Assembly: GCA_031253795.1 (NCBI GenBank)
Contig: JAIRVR010000009.1
Coordinates: 1 to 64,000, forward strand
From: Burkholderiaceae bacterium
GTDB lineage: Bacteria > Pseudomonadota > Gammaproteobacteria > Burkholderiales > Burkholderiaceae_C
Length of the DNA: 64,000 nucleotides
Reading direction: 5' to 3'
Below the pieces are notes generated by a model that searched no databases, had not been told where the DNA came from, and worked only from the letters and a program-made list of their open reading frames with translations. The position numbers were made by a program, and so were the translations under genes. This document shows, in pieces, positions 1 through 9,568 of the stretch; the stretch's first letter is position 1, and every line of letters begins with the position of its first letter.

Positions 1-2007
1 CTCGCAATGGATGCCGTTCAACAAGCCAACTCCGGCCACCCCGGCGCCCCCATGGGCATGGCCGACATGGCCGTGGCACTGTGGAGCCGTCACCTCAAGC
101 ACAACCCCGTCAACCCGCAGTGGGCCGACCGCGACCGCTTCATCCTGTCGAACGGCCACGGCTCCATGCTGATCTACGCCCTGCTGCACCTCACGGGCTA
201 CGCGCTGCCGATAGAAGAGCTCAAGAACTTCCGCCAGCTGCACAGCAAGACCGCCGGCCACCCCGAAGCGGGTATCACCCCCGGCGTGGAAACCACCACA
301 GGCCCGCTGGGCCAGGGCATCACCAATGCCGTGGGCTTCGCACTGGCCGAAAAGCTGCTGGCCGCCGAGTTCAACCGTGCAGGCCATGCCATCGTCGACC
401 ACCACACCTTCGTCTTCCTGGGCGATGGCTGCCTGATGGAAGGCATCAGCCATGAAGCCGCCGCGCTGGCCGGCGCCTGGAAGCTGGGCAAGCTGGTGGC
501 CCTGTACGACGACAACGGCATCTCCATCGACGGCAAGGTCGCGCCCTGGTTCATCGACAACACGCCGGCCCGCTTCGAGGCCTATGGCTGGAACGTGATC
601 CGCGACGTGGATGGCCACAACGTGGACGCCGTCGACGCCGCCATCGCCGCCGCCAAGAAGAGCAGCGACAAGCCCACCCTGATCTGCTGCAAGACCCACA
701 TCGGCAAGGGCTCGCCCAACCGCCAGGACACGGCCAAGGCCCACGGCGAACCCCTGGGCCTGGACGAAATCACCCTGACCCGCGCCGCCCTGGGCTGGGA
801 GCACGGCCCCTTCGAGATCCCCGCCTCCGTCTACGGGGACTGGGATGCCAAGTCCGCCGGCGCCAAGGCGGAAGCCGCCTGGGACAAGCAGTTCGCGGCC
901 TATGCCAAGGCCTTCCCCGAGCTGGCCGCCGATTTCAAGCGCCGCATGGCCGGCGACCTGCCCGCCAACTTCGGCGAGATCGCCGCACAGATCGCGTCCG
1001 ACGCACATGACACGGCCGCCACCGTGGCCAGCCGCAAGGCCAGCCAGCTGGCCCTGGAAGGTCTGACCGCCGCCCTGCCCGAACTGCTGGGCGGCTCGGC
1101 CGACCTGACCGGCTCCAACCTGACCAACACCAAGAGCACGCCCGCCCTGCGCGTGGACGACAAGGGTGCCGTGGTCAAGACCGAGGACGGCAAGATCGGC
1201 CGCCACATCAACTACGGTGTGCGCGAGTTCGGCATGGCCGCCATCATGAACGGCATCGCCCTGCATGGCGGCTACATCCCCTACGCCGGCACCTTCCTGA
1301 CCTTCAGCGACTACAGCCGCAACGCCATCCGCATGGCCGCACTGATGAAGCAGCGCGTGGTCCATGTGTTCACGCACGACTCCATCGGTCTGGGCGAGGA
1401 CGGCCCCACCCATCAGTCCATCGAGCATGCCGCATCGCTGCGCCTGATCCCGGGCCTGGACGTCTGGCGCCCCGCCGACACCACGGAAACCGCCGTGGCC
1501 TGGACCGTGGCGCTGAGCCAGCGCAACAGGCCCACGGCCCTGCTGCTGTCGCGCCAGAACCTGGCCTACGCCGCCAAGACCGAGGACGCGCTGGATGACA
1601 TCGCCTGCGGTGCCTACGTGCTGTCCGAGCCCAAGGCCGTGGGCCTGAACAAGAAGGCCCAGGCCGTCATCATCGCCACGGGCTCCGAAGTGCAGCTGGC
1701 CCTGGCCGCCCAGAAGCTGCTGGCCGAGCGCAAGATCGCCGTGCGCGTGGTCTCCATGCCCAGCACCACGACCTTCGACAGGCAGGACGCCAGGTACAAG
1801 GGCCAGGTACTGCCGGCCAACCTGCCGCGCATCGCCGTGGAAATGGGCGTGACCGATTTCTGGTGGAAGTACGGCTGCGCCGCCGTCGTCGGCATCGACA
1901 CCTACGGCGAATCGGCTCCGGCACCCGTGCTGTTCAAGCACTTCGGCTTCACGGCCGAAAACGTGGCCGATACCGTGCAGGTCGCCCTGCAGCGTTCCGG
2001 CAAGTAA
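1..2007 (+). CDS. tkt: Transketolase, 5' end cut by the window
   Basis: Thiamine-diphosphate enzyme moving two-carbon units between sugar phosphates in the pentose-phosphate/Calvin pathways; cytoplasmic. The reading frame is open from base 1, and the ATG at position 7 is internal: the family has about 14 more residues before [13 protein letters not shown]. Visible marks are the ThDP motif (GDGCLMEG, then a conserved DDN about 25 residues later), the catalytic-glutamate segment GVREFGM, and [11 protein letters not shown]. The visible 668 residues match the usual length of about 665-680. An intrinsic terminator follows directly, so tkt and gap are probably separate transcripts. Confidence 0.97.
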   Translation, partial: LAMDAVQQANSGHPGAPMGMADMAVALWSRHLKHNPVNPQWADRDRFILSNGHGSMLIYALLHLTGYALPIEELKNFRQLHSKTAGHPEAGITPGVETTTGPLGQGITNAVGFALAEKLLAAEFNRAGHAIVDHHTFVFLGDGCLMEGISHEAAALAGAWKLGKLVALYDDNGISIDGKVAPWFIDNTPARFEAYGWNVIRDVDGHNVDAVDAAIAAAKKSSDKPTLICCKTHIGKGSPNRQDTAKAHGEPLGLDEITLTRAALGWEHGPFEIPASVYGDWDAKSAGAKAEAAWDKQFAAYAKAFPELAADFKRRMAGDLPANFGEIAAQIASDAHDTAATVASRKASQLALEGLTAALPELLGGSADLTGSNLTNTKSTPALRVDDKGAVVKTEDGKIGRHINYGVREFGMAAIMNGIALHGGYIPYAGTFLTFSDYSRNAIRMAALMKQRVVHVFTHDSIGLGEDGPTHQSIEHAASLRLIPGLDVWRPADTTETAVAWTVALSQRNRPTALLLSRQNLAYAAKTEDALDDIACGAYVLSEPKAVGLNKKAQAVIIATGSEVQLALAAQKLLAERKIAVRVVSMPSTTTFDRQDARYKGQVLPANLPRIAVEMGVTDFWWKYGCAAVVGIDTYGESAPAPVLFKHFGFTAENVADTVQVALQRSGK

Positions 2008-3114
<1,107 letters not shown>

Positions 3115-3134
3115 TCCACGGCCCTTCGCCTGGG

Positions 3135-3168
3135 AAAGCCGGCATCGGACGCGATGCCGGCTTTTTTT
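3135..3168 (+). terminator. Intrinsic terminator after gap
   Basis: AAAGCCGGCATCG / CGATGCCGGCTTT, a perfect 13-bp stem with a 4-nt loop running into seven T, 20 bases after the gap stop. Confidence 0.92.
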
Positions 3169-3237
3169 CGCCCGCCTCCTGCCTGCACGCCCGCAGCGGA
3201 ACCTGCGACACTATCGGCCTGCCACCGCGAGGTTTCC

Positions 3238-3774
3238 ATGGCCGTCCACGCAAGCTCCACCACTACGCTGATCGTGCTCCTGCCCCTGCTGGCCTGGCGC
3301 CTGCATGCGCGCTACCGGCGCCTGGTGGGGCGCCAGCGCACGAACAAATACCGCCCCTGGATCACCCTTGGCATCTACGCCCTCCTGCTGGGTGCCGTGG
3401 GCTGGGCCAGCTGGGGCCATGGTCCGGCCCTCGCGGCCCTGGCCGGCGGACTGGCCTGTGGCGGCCTGCTGTCGCGCTGGGCCTGGGCGCGCACGCAGCT
3501 GGAGCCCACGCCCCAGGGCCTGTACTACACGCCCCACACCCACCTGGGCATTGCCCTGTCCCTGCTGTTCCTGGCCCGCATCGCCTGGCGCGTGGCGGAG
3601 CTGGTCTGGCTCCCGTCCGGTACCGACCCCAGCCTGCATGGCTTCGTCGCCAGCCCGCTGACGCTGGCGGTCTTCGGCTTGATGGCCGGCCACAGCACGG
3701 GCTATGCCATGGCCCTGTACCTCTGGCGCAGGCGCGTGCTGGCCGCCAGGCGTGCGCGCGGGAACGCTGCATGA
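3238..3774 (+). CDS. Hypothetical multi-pass inner-membrane protein
   Basis: 178 residues with about four hydrophobic segments (roughly residues 5-20, 45-75, 98-120 and 140-160) and a basic motif RRLVGRQRTNKYRP between the first two. The layout recalls small CcdC/DUF1453-like membrane proteins, but I cannot confirm the family and no function is assigned. The frame is open further upstream, but that part overlaps the gap terminator, so the ATG at 3238 is preferred. The next gene starts in a 4-base ATGA overlap with this stop, implying translational coupling. Confidence 0.7.
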   Translation: MAVHASSTTTLIVLLPLLAWRLHARYRRLVGRQRTNKYRPWITLGIYALLLGAVGWASWGHGPALAALAGGLACGGLLSRWAWARTQLEPTPQGLYYTPHTHLGIALSLLFLARIAWRVAELVWLPSGTDPSLHGFVASPLTLAVFGLMAGHSTGYAMALYLWRRRVLAARRARGNAA

Positions 3775-4001
3775 GCCTGACTGCATGGATTGCATGCTAT
3801 GCCATCGATAGCGCTTTCTGCTACTGGGTGGTGTGGCGCGGCGGCGCCGACTGGATGGAGGGCTGGCGCGCCCTGCCCCTCATAGGCTGGTGGGCCACCC
3901 GCTGGAACACCGAGCAGATCCGCCTGTACATGCTCCTGGTCTGGGTGGCACACAGCCTCTGGTTCGTCGCGGGCCTGGTCTCGCCGGGCCTTCGCTGGTA
4001 G
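3771..4001 (+). CDS. Small hypothetical membrane protein
   Basis: 76 residues, rich in Trp and aromatics, with two hydrophobic stretches (about residues 5-22 and 50-70). The start overlaps the stop of the upstream membrane protein gene (ATGA), so the two are probably co-translated and may act together. No family recognised. Coding support comes from the coupling and the membrane-protein composition rather than from similarity. Confidence 0.6.
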   Translation: MSLTAWIACYAIDSAFCYWVVWRGGADWMEGWRALPLIGWWATRWNTEQIRLYMLLVWVAHSLWFVAGLVSPGLRW

Positions 4002-4047
4002 CACTGCAGGCGTTGCTCGACAGCCGCAGGCCTGCCATGCGCGCATC

Positions 4048-4416
4048 ATGGCCGGCATGACTACTTCCACTGCACTGCACGGCACCATAGGCTTCGACGA
4101 TTTCCTCCAGGTGGAGCTGCGCGTGGGCCGCATCGTCGACGCCCAGGTCTTCAAGGAGGCGCGCCGTCCCGCCTACATCCTGCAGGTCGACTTCGGCCCG
4201 GAGTTCGGCCTGCGCAAATCCAGCGCCCAGATCACGGCCCTGTACCAGCCCCAGGATCTGGTGGGCCGCCAGGTCGTGGCCGTGCTCAATTTCCCGAAAA
4301 AGCAGATCGGTCCCATACAGTCCGAGTGCCTGGTCACGGGCTTTCACAATGCCCAGGGCGAGGTGGCCCTGTGCGTGCCCGATCGCGAGGTGCCGCTGGG
4401 GACCAAGCTGCTTTGA
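4048..4416 (+). CDS. csaA: CsaA-type tRNA-binding (EMAP/OB-fold) protein
   Basis: 122 residues consisting of one EMAPII-like OB fold of the kind fused to MetRS and PheT. Visible marks are FLQVELRVGRIVDAQ, the RRPAYILQVDFGPEFG strand, SSAQIT and a C-terminal VPDREVPLGTKL. CsaA family members are dimeric and have been described as secretion-related chaperones and tRNA binders. A second ATG at 4057 could be the true start; neither has a clear ribosome-binding site. The gene ends 10 bases from the convergent Bug gene with no terminator visible. Confidence 0.85.
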   Translation: MAGMTTSTALHGTIGFDDFLQVELRVGRIVDAQVFKEARRPAYILQVDFGPEFGLRKSSAQITALYQPQDLVGRQVVAVLNFPKKQIGPIQSECLVTGFHNAQGEVALCVPDREVPLGTKLL

Positions 4417-4426
4417 TGGATCGCGC

Positions 4427-5401
4427 CTACTCGATGCGTACGTCGGCGGCCTTGACGATGCGGCCCGCCGCCGCCCAGTCGTCCCTGAGCAGGCGCTGGA
4501 ACTCCGCGGCCGGCAGCGTGCCGGCCTCCACGCCCACGCGCGCCAGGCGTTCCTGGACCACGGGCTCGGCCAGTACCTTGCGCACGGCGGCATTGATGCG
4601 CTCGACCTCGGCCGGCGGCGTTCCGGCAGGCGCCAGCAGGCCCAGCCAGGAATCGAAGGCATAACCGGGCACGCCGGCCTCGGCCACCGTGGGCAGGTCG
4701 GGCAGGAAGCGCGAGCGCTGCTGGCCCGAATACGCCAGCATCCGGATGCGTGCATCCTTCTGGAAGGCCAGCATGCCGATGGTCGCGCCCGTCACCAGCT
4801 GCACGCGGCCGGCCAGCAGCTCGGTGGTCGCGTCGCCCGTGGACTTCATGGGAATGTGCTGCAGCTGGATGCCTGCCTGGGCGGCCAGCGAGGCCGAGGC
4901 CAGGTGCGAGGCGCTGCCATTGCCGGCCGATGCGTAATTGAGCTGGCCGGGCTGGGCCTTGGCACGCTGGATCAGCTCGCCCAGCGACTGCACGCCCGAG
5001 GCGGCAGGCACGCCGACCACATAGCCTGTGCGTCCCAGGAAGGACACGCCCACGAAGTCCTTGAGCGGGTCATAGGGCAGCCTGGCGTACAGGTGGCTGG
5101 CCAGGTTGTGGCTGGCCGCGGCCAGCACCAGGGTATTGCCGTCGGGCGCGGACTTGGCCACCTGGGCCGTGCCCACGCTGCCACCGGCGCCCGCGCGGTT
5201 TTCCACCACCACGGTGGCACCCAGGGCCTGGCCCAGCTCGTTGCTGAAGGTACGCGCCACCGTGTCCTGCGTGGCGCCGGCACCGAAGGGCACGACGATG
5301 CGGATCACGCGCTCGGCCCGGGCCAGCGGAGCGAGGCCGAAGGCCAGGGCCGCGGCCAGGAGCACGCGGCGGGAGACAGGGGAAAGCGGGGAGGTATTCA
5401 T
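4427..5401 (-). CDS. Bug/TctC-family periplasmic solute receptor
   Basis: 324-residue periplasmic binding protein of the tripartite tricarboxylate transporter receptor family. It has a signal sequence with an SRRVLLA twin-arginine-like start and an ALARA-type cleavage region near residue 29, then the ligand-loop signatures VVPFGAGATQDTVAR and VENRAGAGGS, and the PDGNT and PDLPTVAEAGVPG motifs. The start at 5401 overlaps the stop of the upstream amidohydrolase (ATGA), so the receptor is probably expressed with it and may capture that enzyme's substrate or product. No TctA/TctB membrane genes lie nearby, as is common for Bug receptors. Ligand unknown. Confidence 0.92.
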   Translation of the reverse strand: MNTSPLSPVSRRVLLAAALAFGLAPLARAERVIRIVVPFGAGATQDTVARTFSNELGQALGATVVVENRAGAGGSVGTAQVAKSAPDGNTLVLAAASHNLASHLYARLPYDPLKDFVGVSFLGRTGYVVGVPAASGVQSLGELIQRAKAQPGQLNYASAGNGSASHLASASLAAQAGIQLQHIPMKSTGDATTELLAGRVQLVTGATIGMLAFQKDARIRMLAYSGQQRSRFLPDLPTVAEAGVPGYAFDSWLGLLAPAGTPPAEVERINAAVRKVLAEPVVQERLARVGVEAGTLPAAEFQRLLRDDWAAAGRIVKAADVRIE

Positions 5402-6663
5402 GGTGCAGTTTCCTGGGGAGCCGAAAGCCATCGCTGCGCGAGCCGCACGAAATAGCTGGCGCCGATGGCAAGAATGTCGTCGTTGAAGTCGTAGGAGCGG
5501 TTGTGGATCAGGCAGGGGCCATCACCATGGCCCGGCAGGCGGTGGTCGCCCTGGCCATTGCCGATGAAGGCGTAGCAACCGGGCCGCGCCTGCAGCATGT
5601 GGGCGAAGTCCTCGGCCGCGAGCACGCCGGGAAACTGCGTGTCCACGGCGTCCGCGCCCGCGATCCCGCGCATCACCTCGGCCGCGAAGGCGGACTCGGC
5701 CGCATGGTTGACCAGGGGTGGCGAGGCGCGCCGGAACTCGATGTCGGCCGTGCAGCCATGGGCCAGGGCCGTGTGCCCGGCCTGCCGGCGCAGGGCCGCT
5801 TCCAGCGTGTCCAGTGCCTGCAGCGAAAAGGTGCGCACCGTGCCGCCCACCCAGGCGCTGTCGGGAATGACATTGGGCGCATCCGAGCCCTGGATCTGGG
5901 TGACGGCCAGCAGGGCACGCTCGCGCGAATCCACATGGCGTGCCACCAGGGTCTGCAGCTGCTGGGCCAGGGCTATGGTGGCAGCCACGGGGTCCACGCC
6001 CGTGTGCGGCAGCGAGGCATGCGTGCCCTGGCCGCGCAGCACGATGCGGAAGGTGTTGCTCGACGCCATGAGCGCGCCCGGATTGAGCGCGAAGCCCCCG
6101 ACGCGGTCCAGCGCGAAATTGTGCAGGGCGAACACCGCGTCGCAGGGAAAGCGCTCGAACAGGCCCTCGTCGATCATGCGGCGTGCGCCGGCCTTGCCCA
6201 TTTCTTCGGCGGGCTGGAAGATCAGGTGCACCGTGCCCGCGAAATCGCGCGTGCGCGCCAGGTGCCAGGCCGCGGCCAGCAACATGGTGGTGTGGCCGTC
6301 ATGGCCGCAGGCATGCATGCGGCCCGGGTGCTGCGAGCGGTGGGCGAAGCGGTTTTCCTCCTCCAGCGGCAGCGCATCCAGGTCGGCGCGCAGGCCGATG
6401 GTGCGGGACGCTGTCCCTGTCTCCGGGTGCCGGCCGCGTATCACCCCGACCACGCCCGTGCCGGCCAGGCCCTGGTGCACCTCCACGCCCCAGGAGGCCA
6501 GGCGTTCGGCAACGATGGCCGAGGTTCGGTGTTCTTCGAAGCCCAGTTCGGGGTGGGCATGCAGGTCGCGCCGCAGCGCCACGAAGGGCGCCATGTCGGC
6601 AAAGCTGTCTATCAGGTGGGGCAAGGCTGGGTACTCCGCCCCCGGCCATCGGCCACTGCGCAT
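5398..6663 (-). CDS. M20 amidohydrolase (hippurate hydrolase-like)
   Basis: Zinc-type M20D peptidase/amidohydrolase, about 421 residues. Visible metal and substrate motifs are RRDLHAHPELGFEEH, GLRADLDALPLEE, MHACGHDGHTTMLL and FQPAEEMGKAGA. Relatives hydrolyse N-acyl amino acids (hippurate, IAA-amino acids), but the substrate cannot be read from sequence. Start uncertain: no ribosome-binding site precedes the ATG at 6663, and a TTG a little downstream (at the LPHLIDSF segment) has GGAG about 9 bases before it. It overlaps the downstream Bug receptor by 4 bases, forming a two-gene uptake/hydrolysis unit. Confidence 0.9.
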   Translation of the reverse strand: MRSGRWPGAEYPALPHLIDSFADMAPFVALRRDLHAHPELGFEEHRTSAIVAERLASWGVEVHQGLAGTGVVGVIRGRHPETGTASRTIGLRADLDALPLEEENRFAHRSQHPGRMHACGHDGHTTMLLAAAWHLARTRDFAGTVHLIFQPAEEMGKAGARRMIDEGLFERFPCDAVFALHNFALDRVGGFALNPGALMASSNTFRIVLRGQGTHASLPHTGVDPVAATIALAQQLQTLVARHVDSRERALLAVTQIQGSDAPNVIPDSAWVGGTVRTFSLQALDTLEAALRRQAGHTALAHGCTADIEFRRASPPLVNHAAESAFAAEVMRGIAGADAVDTQFPGVLAAEDFAHMLQARPGCYAFIGNGQGDHRLPGHGDGPCLIHNRSYDFNDDILAIGASYFVRLAQRWLSAPQETAP

Positions 6664-6762
6664 CTGCAGCCCGCGACCGGGGTGAGCCAGCCATTGTGTT
6701 CAGCCACCCTGCATGCCGCAACGAAGCAAAGCGCATATGCATGCGCTCCAGATGCACAAGGC

Positions 6763-7284
6763 CTATGCCGGGCGGTTCCAGGGTGCCTTGAGCAGCAGCC
6801 TTGCCAGGCCGCAAAAGCCCGTGGCCCCGGCCACGACCAGGCCGCAGCCCGCAAAGGCCGACAACCCATGCCACCAGGGAGAGACCGTGGCACCCAGCAC
6901 GGCACCCAGCAGTACCAGCGCGCCCGCGCCCAGTTGCACCTGGCGCTGCAGCTCCAGCGGCTGGCGGGGGTCGCTCACCACGGGCAGGCCTGCCGACTTC
7001 CAGGCGTCCAGCCCGCCTTCCAGCACATGGCCGGCGCGGCCTGGCGGCAGAGCGGCAGCCAGCAGGCCGGCATGGAGCCGCGTGCGGTGGCCCGAACGGC
7101 AATGAAAGACCAGGACGGCGGGCATACCGGCCAGCATGGCCTGGCTGCACTGCGCCAGCGGCAGGTGGCGCGCACCGGCGATGTGTTCGCGCGCGAACTC
7201 GTCGGCAGCGCGGACATCGACCAGCAGCGCCCCCTGCGCCAGCAACTGCCGGGCGGACTCGGGTGGAACAAGGGGCAGGGACAT
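6763..7284 (-). CDS. Rhodanese with C-terminal membrane segment (YgaP-like)
   Basis: 173 residues: an N-terminal rhodanese domain (LVDVRAADEFAREHI; active loop HCRSGHRT with Cys62) followed by a two-helix hydrophobic DUF2892-type segment (about 112-160). This is the architecture of E. coli YgaP, a membrane-anchored sulfurtransferase whose catalytic cysteine is also near position 63. AGGA at 7291-7294 supports the ATG at 7284. It lies 29 bases downstream of the ArsR-type regulator on the same strand, matching the ygaVP order. Predicted role: moving sulfane sulfur during sulfide/persulfide stress. Confidence 0.88.
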   Translation of the reverse strand: MSLPLVPPESARQLLAQGALLVDVRAADEFAREHIAGARHLPLAQCSQAMLAGMPAVLVFHCRSGHRTRLHAGLLAAALPPGRAGHVLEGGLDAWKSAGLPVVSDPRQPLELQRQVQLGAGALVLLGAVLGATVSPWWHGLSAFAGCGLVVAGATGFCGLARLLLKAPWNRPA

Positions 7285-7313
7285 GGGGACTCCTGTGGGT
7301 GGAAGGCGCCGGA

Positions 7314-7631
7314 TCAGGCGCAGTAAATGCTCTTGAGCGTGGCCACCAGCTGGTGCACGGCGGGGTTGGCGATGCGGTAGTACAGGGTCTGGGACTCGCG
7401 ACGGAAACTGACCAGGCCTTCCTCGCGCATGCGCGCCAGGTGCTGGGACAGGGCCGACTGGCCCAACGGTATGCGCTCCCGCAGCGCACCCACGGACAGC
7501 TCGCCCTGCTCGATCAGCAGGCACAGCACCAGAAGGCGGTTCTCGTTGCCCAGCGCACGCAGCAGGGCCGCTGCCTGGGCCGCGCCCTGCTGCAAAAAAG
7601 CCTGTTCGGCCGATACCTGGGTGGATGGCAT
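7314..7631 (-). CDS. ArsR-family repressor of the BigR/SqrR/YgaV persulfide-sensing type
   Basis: 105-residue winged-helix regulator (recognition region PLGQSALSQHLARMREEGLV). It has exactly two cysteines, Cys37 in the LLVLCLL helix and Cys104 in the C-terminal IYCA. The 67-residue spacing nearly matches the reactive pair of BigR and SqrR (about 42/108 and 41/107), which form tri- or tetrasulfide links with persulfides and release DNA. The flanking rhodanese and persulfide-dioxygenase genes support this reading. It is transcribed divergently from the dioxygenase gene across a 72-bp AT-rich region and probably represses both directions. Motif and pairing seen; sensing mechanism inferred. Confidence 0.88.
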   Translation of the reverse strand: MPSTQVSAEQAFLQQGAAQAAALLRALGNENRLLVLCLLIEQGELSVGALRERIPLGQSALSQHLARMREEGLVSFRRESQTLYYRIANPAVHQLVATLKSIYCA

Positions 7632-7646
7632 GATTATTCAGATAAA

Positions 7647-7667
7647 TCTAATTTAGTAAATTCTAAT
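7647..7667. promoter_or_regulatory. Candidate operator of the BigR/YgaV-type repressor
   Basis: The divergent region 7632-7703 is markedly AT-rich compared with its surroundings. It contains the palindrome AATTT-AGT-AAATT (7650-7662), flanked by two direct copies of TCTAAT (7647-7652 and 7662-7667). Centred between the regulator and the dioxygenase start, it could control both promoters. Assigned by position and symmetry only. Confidence 0.55.
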
Positions 7668-7703
7668 ATTATTGATGCCTCTTTGCACAGGAAGGACCAC
7701 GGC

Positions 7704-8561
7704 ATGACCCCGCCGCTGCACATCGTTCCCTTCTTCGATACGGCCACCCATACCGTGACCTACCTGGTGTGGGATGCCGTCACGGCCGAGGCCGCCGTCA
7801 TCGACCCCGTACTCGACTACGATCACCGCAGCGGCCAGGCCGGCACGGCATCGGCCGATGCCGTGCTGGCCACCGTGCAGACACGGGGCCTGCGGCTGCG
7901 CTGGATACTCGAAACCCACGCCCATGCCGACCACCTGAGCGCCGCCCCCCATCTGCGCGAGTGCACGGGCGCGCAGATCGCCGTGGGCGAGCGCATCCGC
8001 GAGGTGCAGCGCATCTTCCGGCCCGTTTTCAACCTGCCAGCCACGGGCCAGGCCTTCGACCGGCTGCTGGCCGATGGCGAGACCCTGCCGCTGGGCGGGC
8101 TGCGCATCGAGGCCCTGCACACGCCGGGCCATACGCCGGCCTGCGTGTCCTACCGCGTGGAGGATGCGGTCTTCGTGGGCGATACCTTGTTCATGCCCGA
8201 CTACGGTACGGCCCGCGCGGACTTCCCCGGCGGTGACGCGCGCACCCTGTACCGCTCCATCCAGCGCCTGCTGGCCCTGCCACCGGCCACGCGCCTGTTC
8301 ATGTGCCACGACTACAAGGCGCCCGGCCGCGACCACGATGCCTGGGAAACCACGGTGGCCGCCCAGCGCGCAGGCAATGTGCATGTCCACCAGGGCATGG
8401 ACGAGGCCGGCTTCGTGGCCCTGCGCGAGCAGCGCGACGCCACCCTGCCGGCGCCCGCGCTGCTGCTGCCTTCCATCCAGGTCAATATCGAGGCCGGCCG
8501 CTGGCCCCGGGCCGAGGACAACGGCATGCACTACCTGCGGATTCCGCTGCGCCGGGCGTAA
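7704..8561 (+). CDS. blh: Persulfide dioxygenase-like MBL-fold hydrolase (Blh/ETHE1 family)
   Basis: 285-residue metallo-beta-lactamase-fold protein. The metal motif THAHADHLSA gives His72, His74, Asp76 and His77. Further ligands and family marks are HTPGHTPACVSY, VGDTLF, GTARADFPGGDART and MCHDYKAPGRD. ETHE1/Blh enzymes oxidise glutathione persulfide to sulfite and use a mononuclear iron. GGAAGG lies shortly before the ATG. Opposite the BigR-type repressor and in line with an OsmC gene, it is the likely main effector of a sulfide/persulfide detoxification regulon. Confidence 0.9.
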   Translation: MTPPLHIVPFFDTATHTVTYLVWDAVTAEAAVIDPVLDYDHRSGQAGTASADAVLATVQTRGLRLRWILETHAHADHLSAAPHLRECTGAQIAVGERIREVQRIFRPVFNLPATGQAFDRLLADGETLPLGGLRIEALHTPGHTPACVSYRVEDAVFVGDTLFMPDYGTARADFPGGDARTLYRSIQRLLALPPATRLFMCHDYKAPGRDHDAWETTVAAQRAGNVHVHQGMDEAGFVALREQRDATLPAPALLLPSIQVNIEAGRWPRAEDNGMHYLRIPLRRA

Positions 8562-8603
8562 AGTGGAGGCCTCAGGCCACCCGCACCCACCCCTGGAGAA
8601 CCC

Positions 8604-9020
8604 ATGATCCACAGCGCCCACGCCGCCAGCACGGACACCCCCTACCGCGTACGCCTCGACGACCCGCAAGGCCATGTCTGGCATGTGGACGAGCCCGCCG
8701 ACAAGGGCGGCGGCGACACGGCGCCCAACCCCTTGCAATTGCTGCTGTCGGCCCTGGGTGCCTGCACCACGGTCACGCTGCAGATGTATGCGGCGCGCAA
8801 GCAATGGAAGCTGGAGCGCGTGGACGTGCAATTGCAGCTCAACCCCGAGGGCACGCCGGCCAGCGGCAACCTCATCGAGCGCCACATCAGCCTGCAGGGC
8901 GATCTCGATGCGGAGCAGCGCCAGCGGCTGCTGCAGGTGGCCGAGGCCTGCCCGGTGCACAAGCTGCTGGCCGGCGAGGTCCGCATCCACACGGCGCTGC
9001 AAGACCCTGCCCAGCCCTGA
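8604..9020 (+). CDS. OsmC-family peroxiredoxin-like protein
   Basis: 138 residues of the OsmC/YhfA family with the paired redox cysteines in LGACTTVTLQMY (Cys54) and EACPVHKLL (Cys116). The family reduces organic hydroperoxides and, in several bacteria, acts on organic persulfides. It follows blh by 42 bases with GGAG before the ATG, so a shared transcript is likely. That makes a persulfide role more probable here than generic peroxide defence (inference from context). Confidence 0.88.
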   Translation: MIHSAHAASTDTPYRVRLDDPQGHVWHVDEPADKGGGDTAPNPLQLLLSALGACTTVTLQMYAARKQWKLERVDVQLQLNPEGTPASGNLIERHISLQGDLDAEQRQRLLQVAEACPVHKLLAGEVRIHTALQDPAQP

Positions 9021-9026
9021 AGGCAC

Positions 9027-9060
9027 AAGGCCCCGGAGCATGGGCATGCTCCGGGGCCTT
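9027..9060. terminator. Strong stem-loop between convergent genes
   Basis: AAGGCCCCGGAGCATG / CATGCTCCGGGGCCTT, a perfect 16-bp inverted repeat between the osmC-like stop (9020) and the convergent gene stop (9083). Only short T runs at the ends; likely bidirectional. Confidence 0.75.
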
Positions 9061-9082
9061 GCGGCCGGGCGTGGCCGGGGAC

Positions 9083-9379
9083 TCAGCCTTCGCGGACCTC
9101 GATCTCGCCCGTGTCCACATAAAGCTCGAACTCGCGCTTGGCCAGCGACACGGTGATGGGCTGGTCCTCCTGGGTCCAGGAAAGCACATAGCTGCCGATG
9201 GCGGTGTCCACCTGCACCTGGGTGCCGCGCGGTATGTCCTCCAGCGGCCCGTCGCCGACGCGGTGCTGCACCGTGCCGGTGATCGTGGCCTGGAAATGCT
9301 CGGGAAAACGCTGGACTTCCACGGCGCTGACCACGGCTTCCTCGGCGGCGTCGGTAGGGATGTCTGCGGATGTATTCAT
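9083..9379 (-). CDS. Conserved-looking hypothetical protein, acidic
   Basis: 98 residues, acidic, with no signal peptide or membrane segment. It alternates short hydrophobic strands with a QVQVDTAIGSYVLSW core and ends GEIEVREG, suggesting a small beta-rich cytoplasmic protein. AAGGAG shortly before the ATG at 9379 strongly supports the start; the frame is open further upstream without a better start. Family not recognised. Confidence 0.7.
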   Translation of the reverse strand: MNTSADIPTDAAEEAVVSAVEVQRFPEHFQATITGTVQHRVGDGPLEDIPRGTQVQVDTAIGSYVLSWTQEDQPITVSLAKREFELYVDTGEIEVREG

Positions 9380-9568
9380 GGCATGTTCTCCTTGTAGAGG
9401 GAGGAACGGCGCCTGCAAGGAAAGCGGGCGCCGCACCGTTTTTTGAATGTAAACAATCTTCCCCGGGCACCACTGTCAGCGAACAGGCCCTGTGCATGCG
9501 GGCCGGATTTGCCAGCGTCGTCCCGGTGCACGACACTGGCGCCATTGCATAGAACAGGCGTTGCGCCC

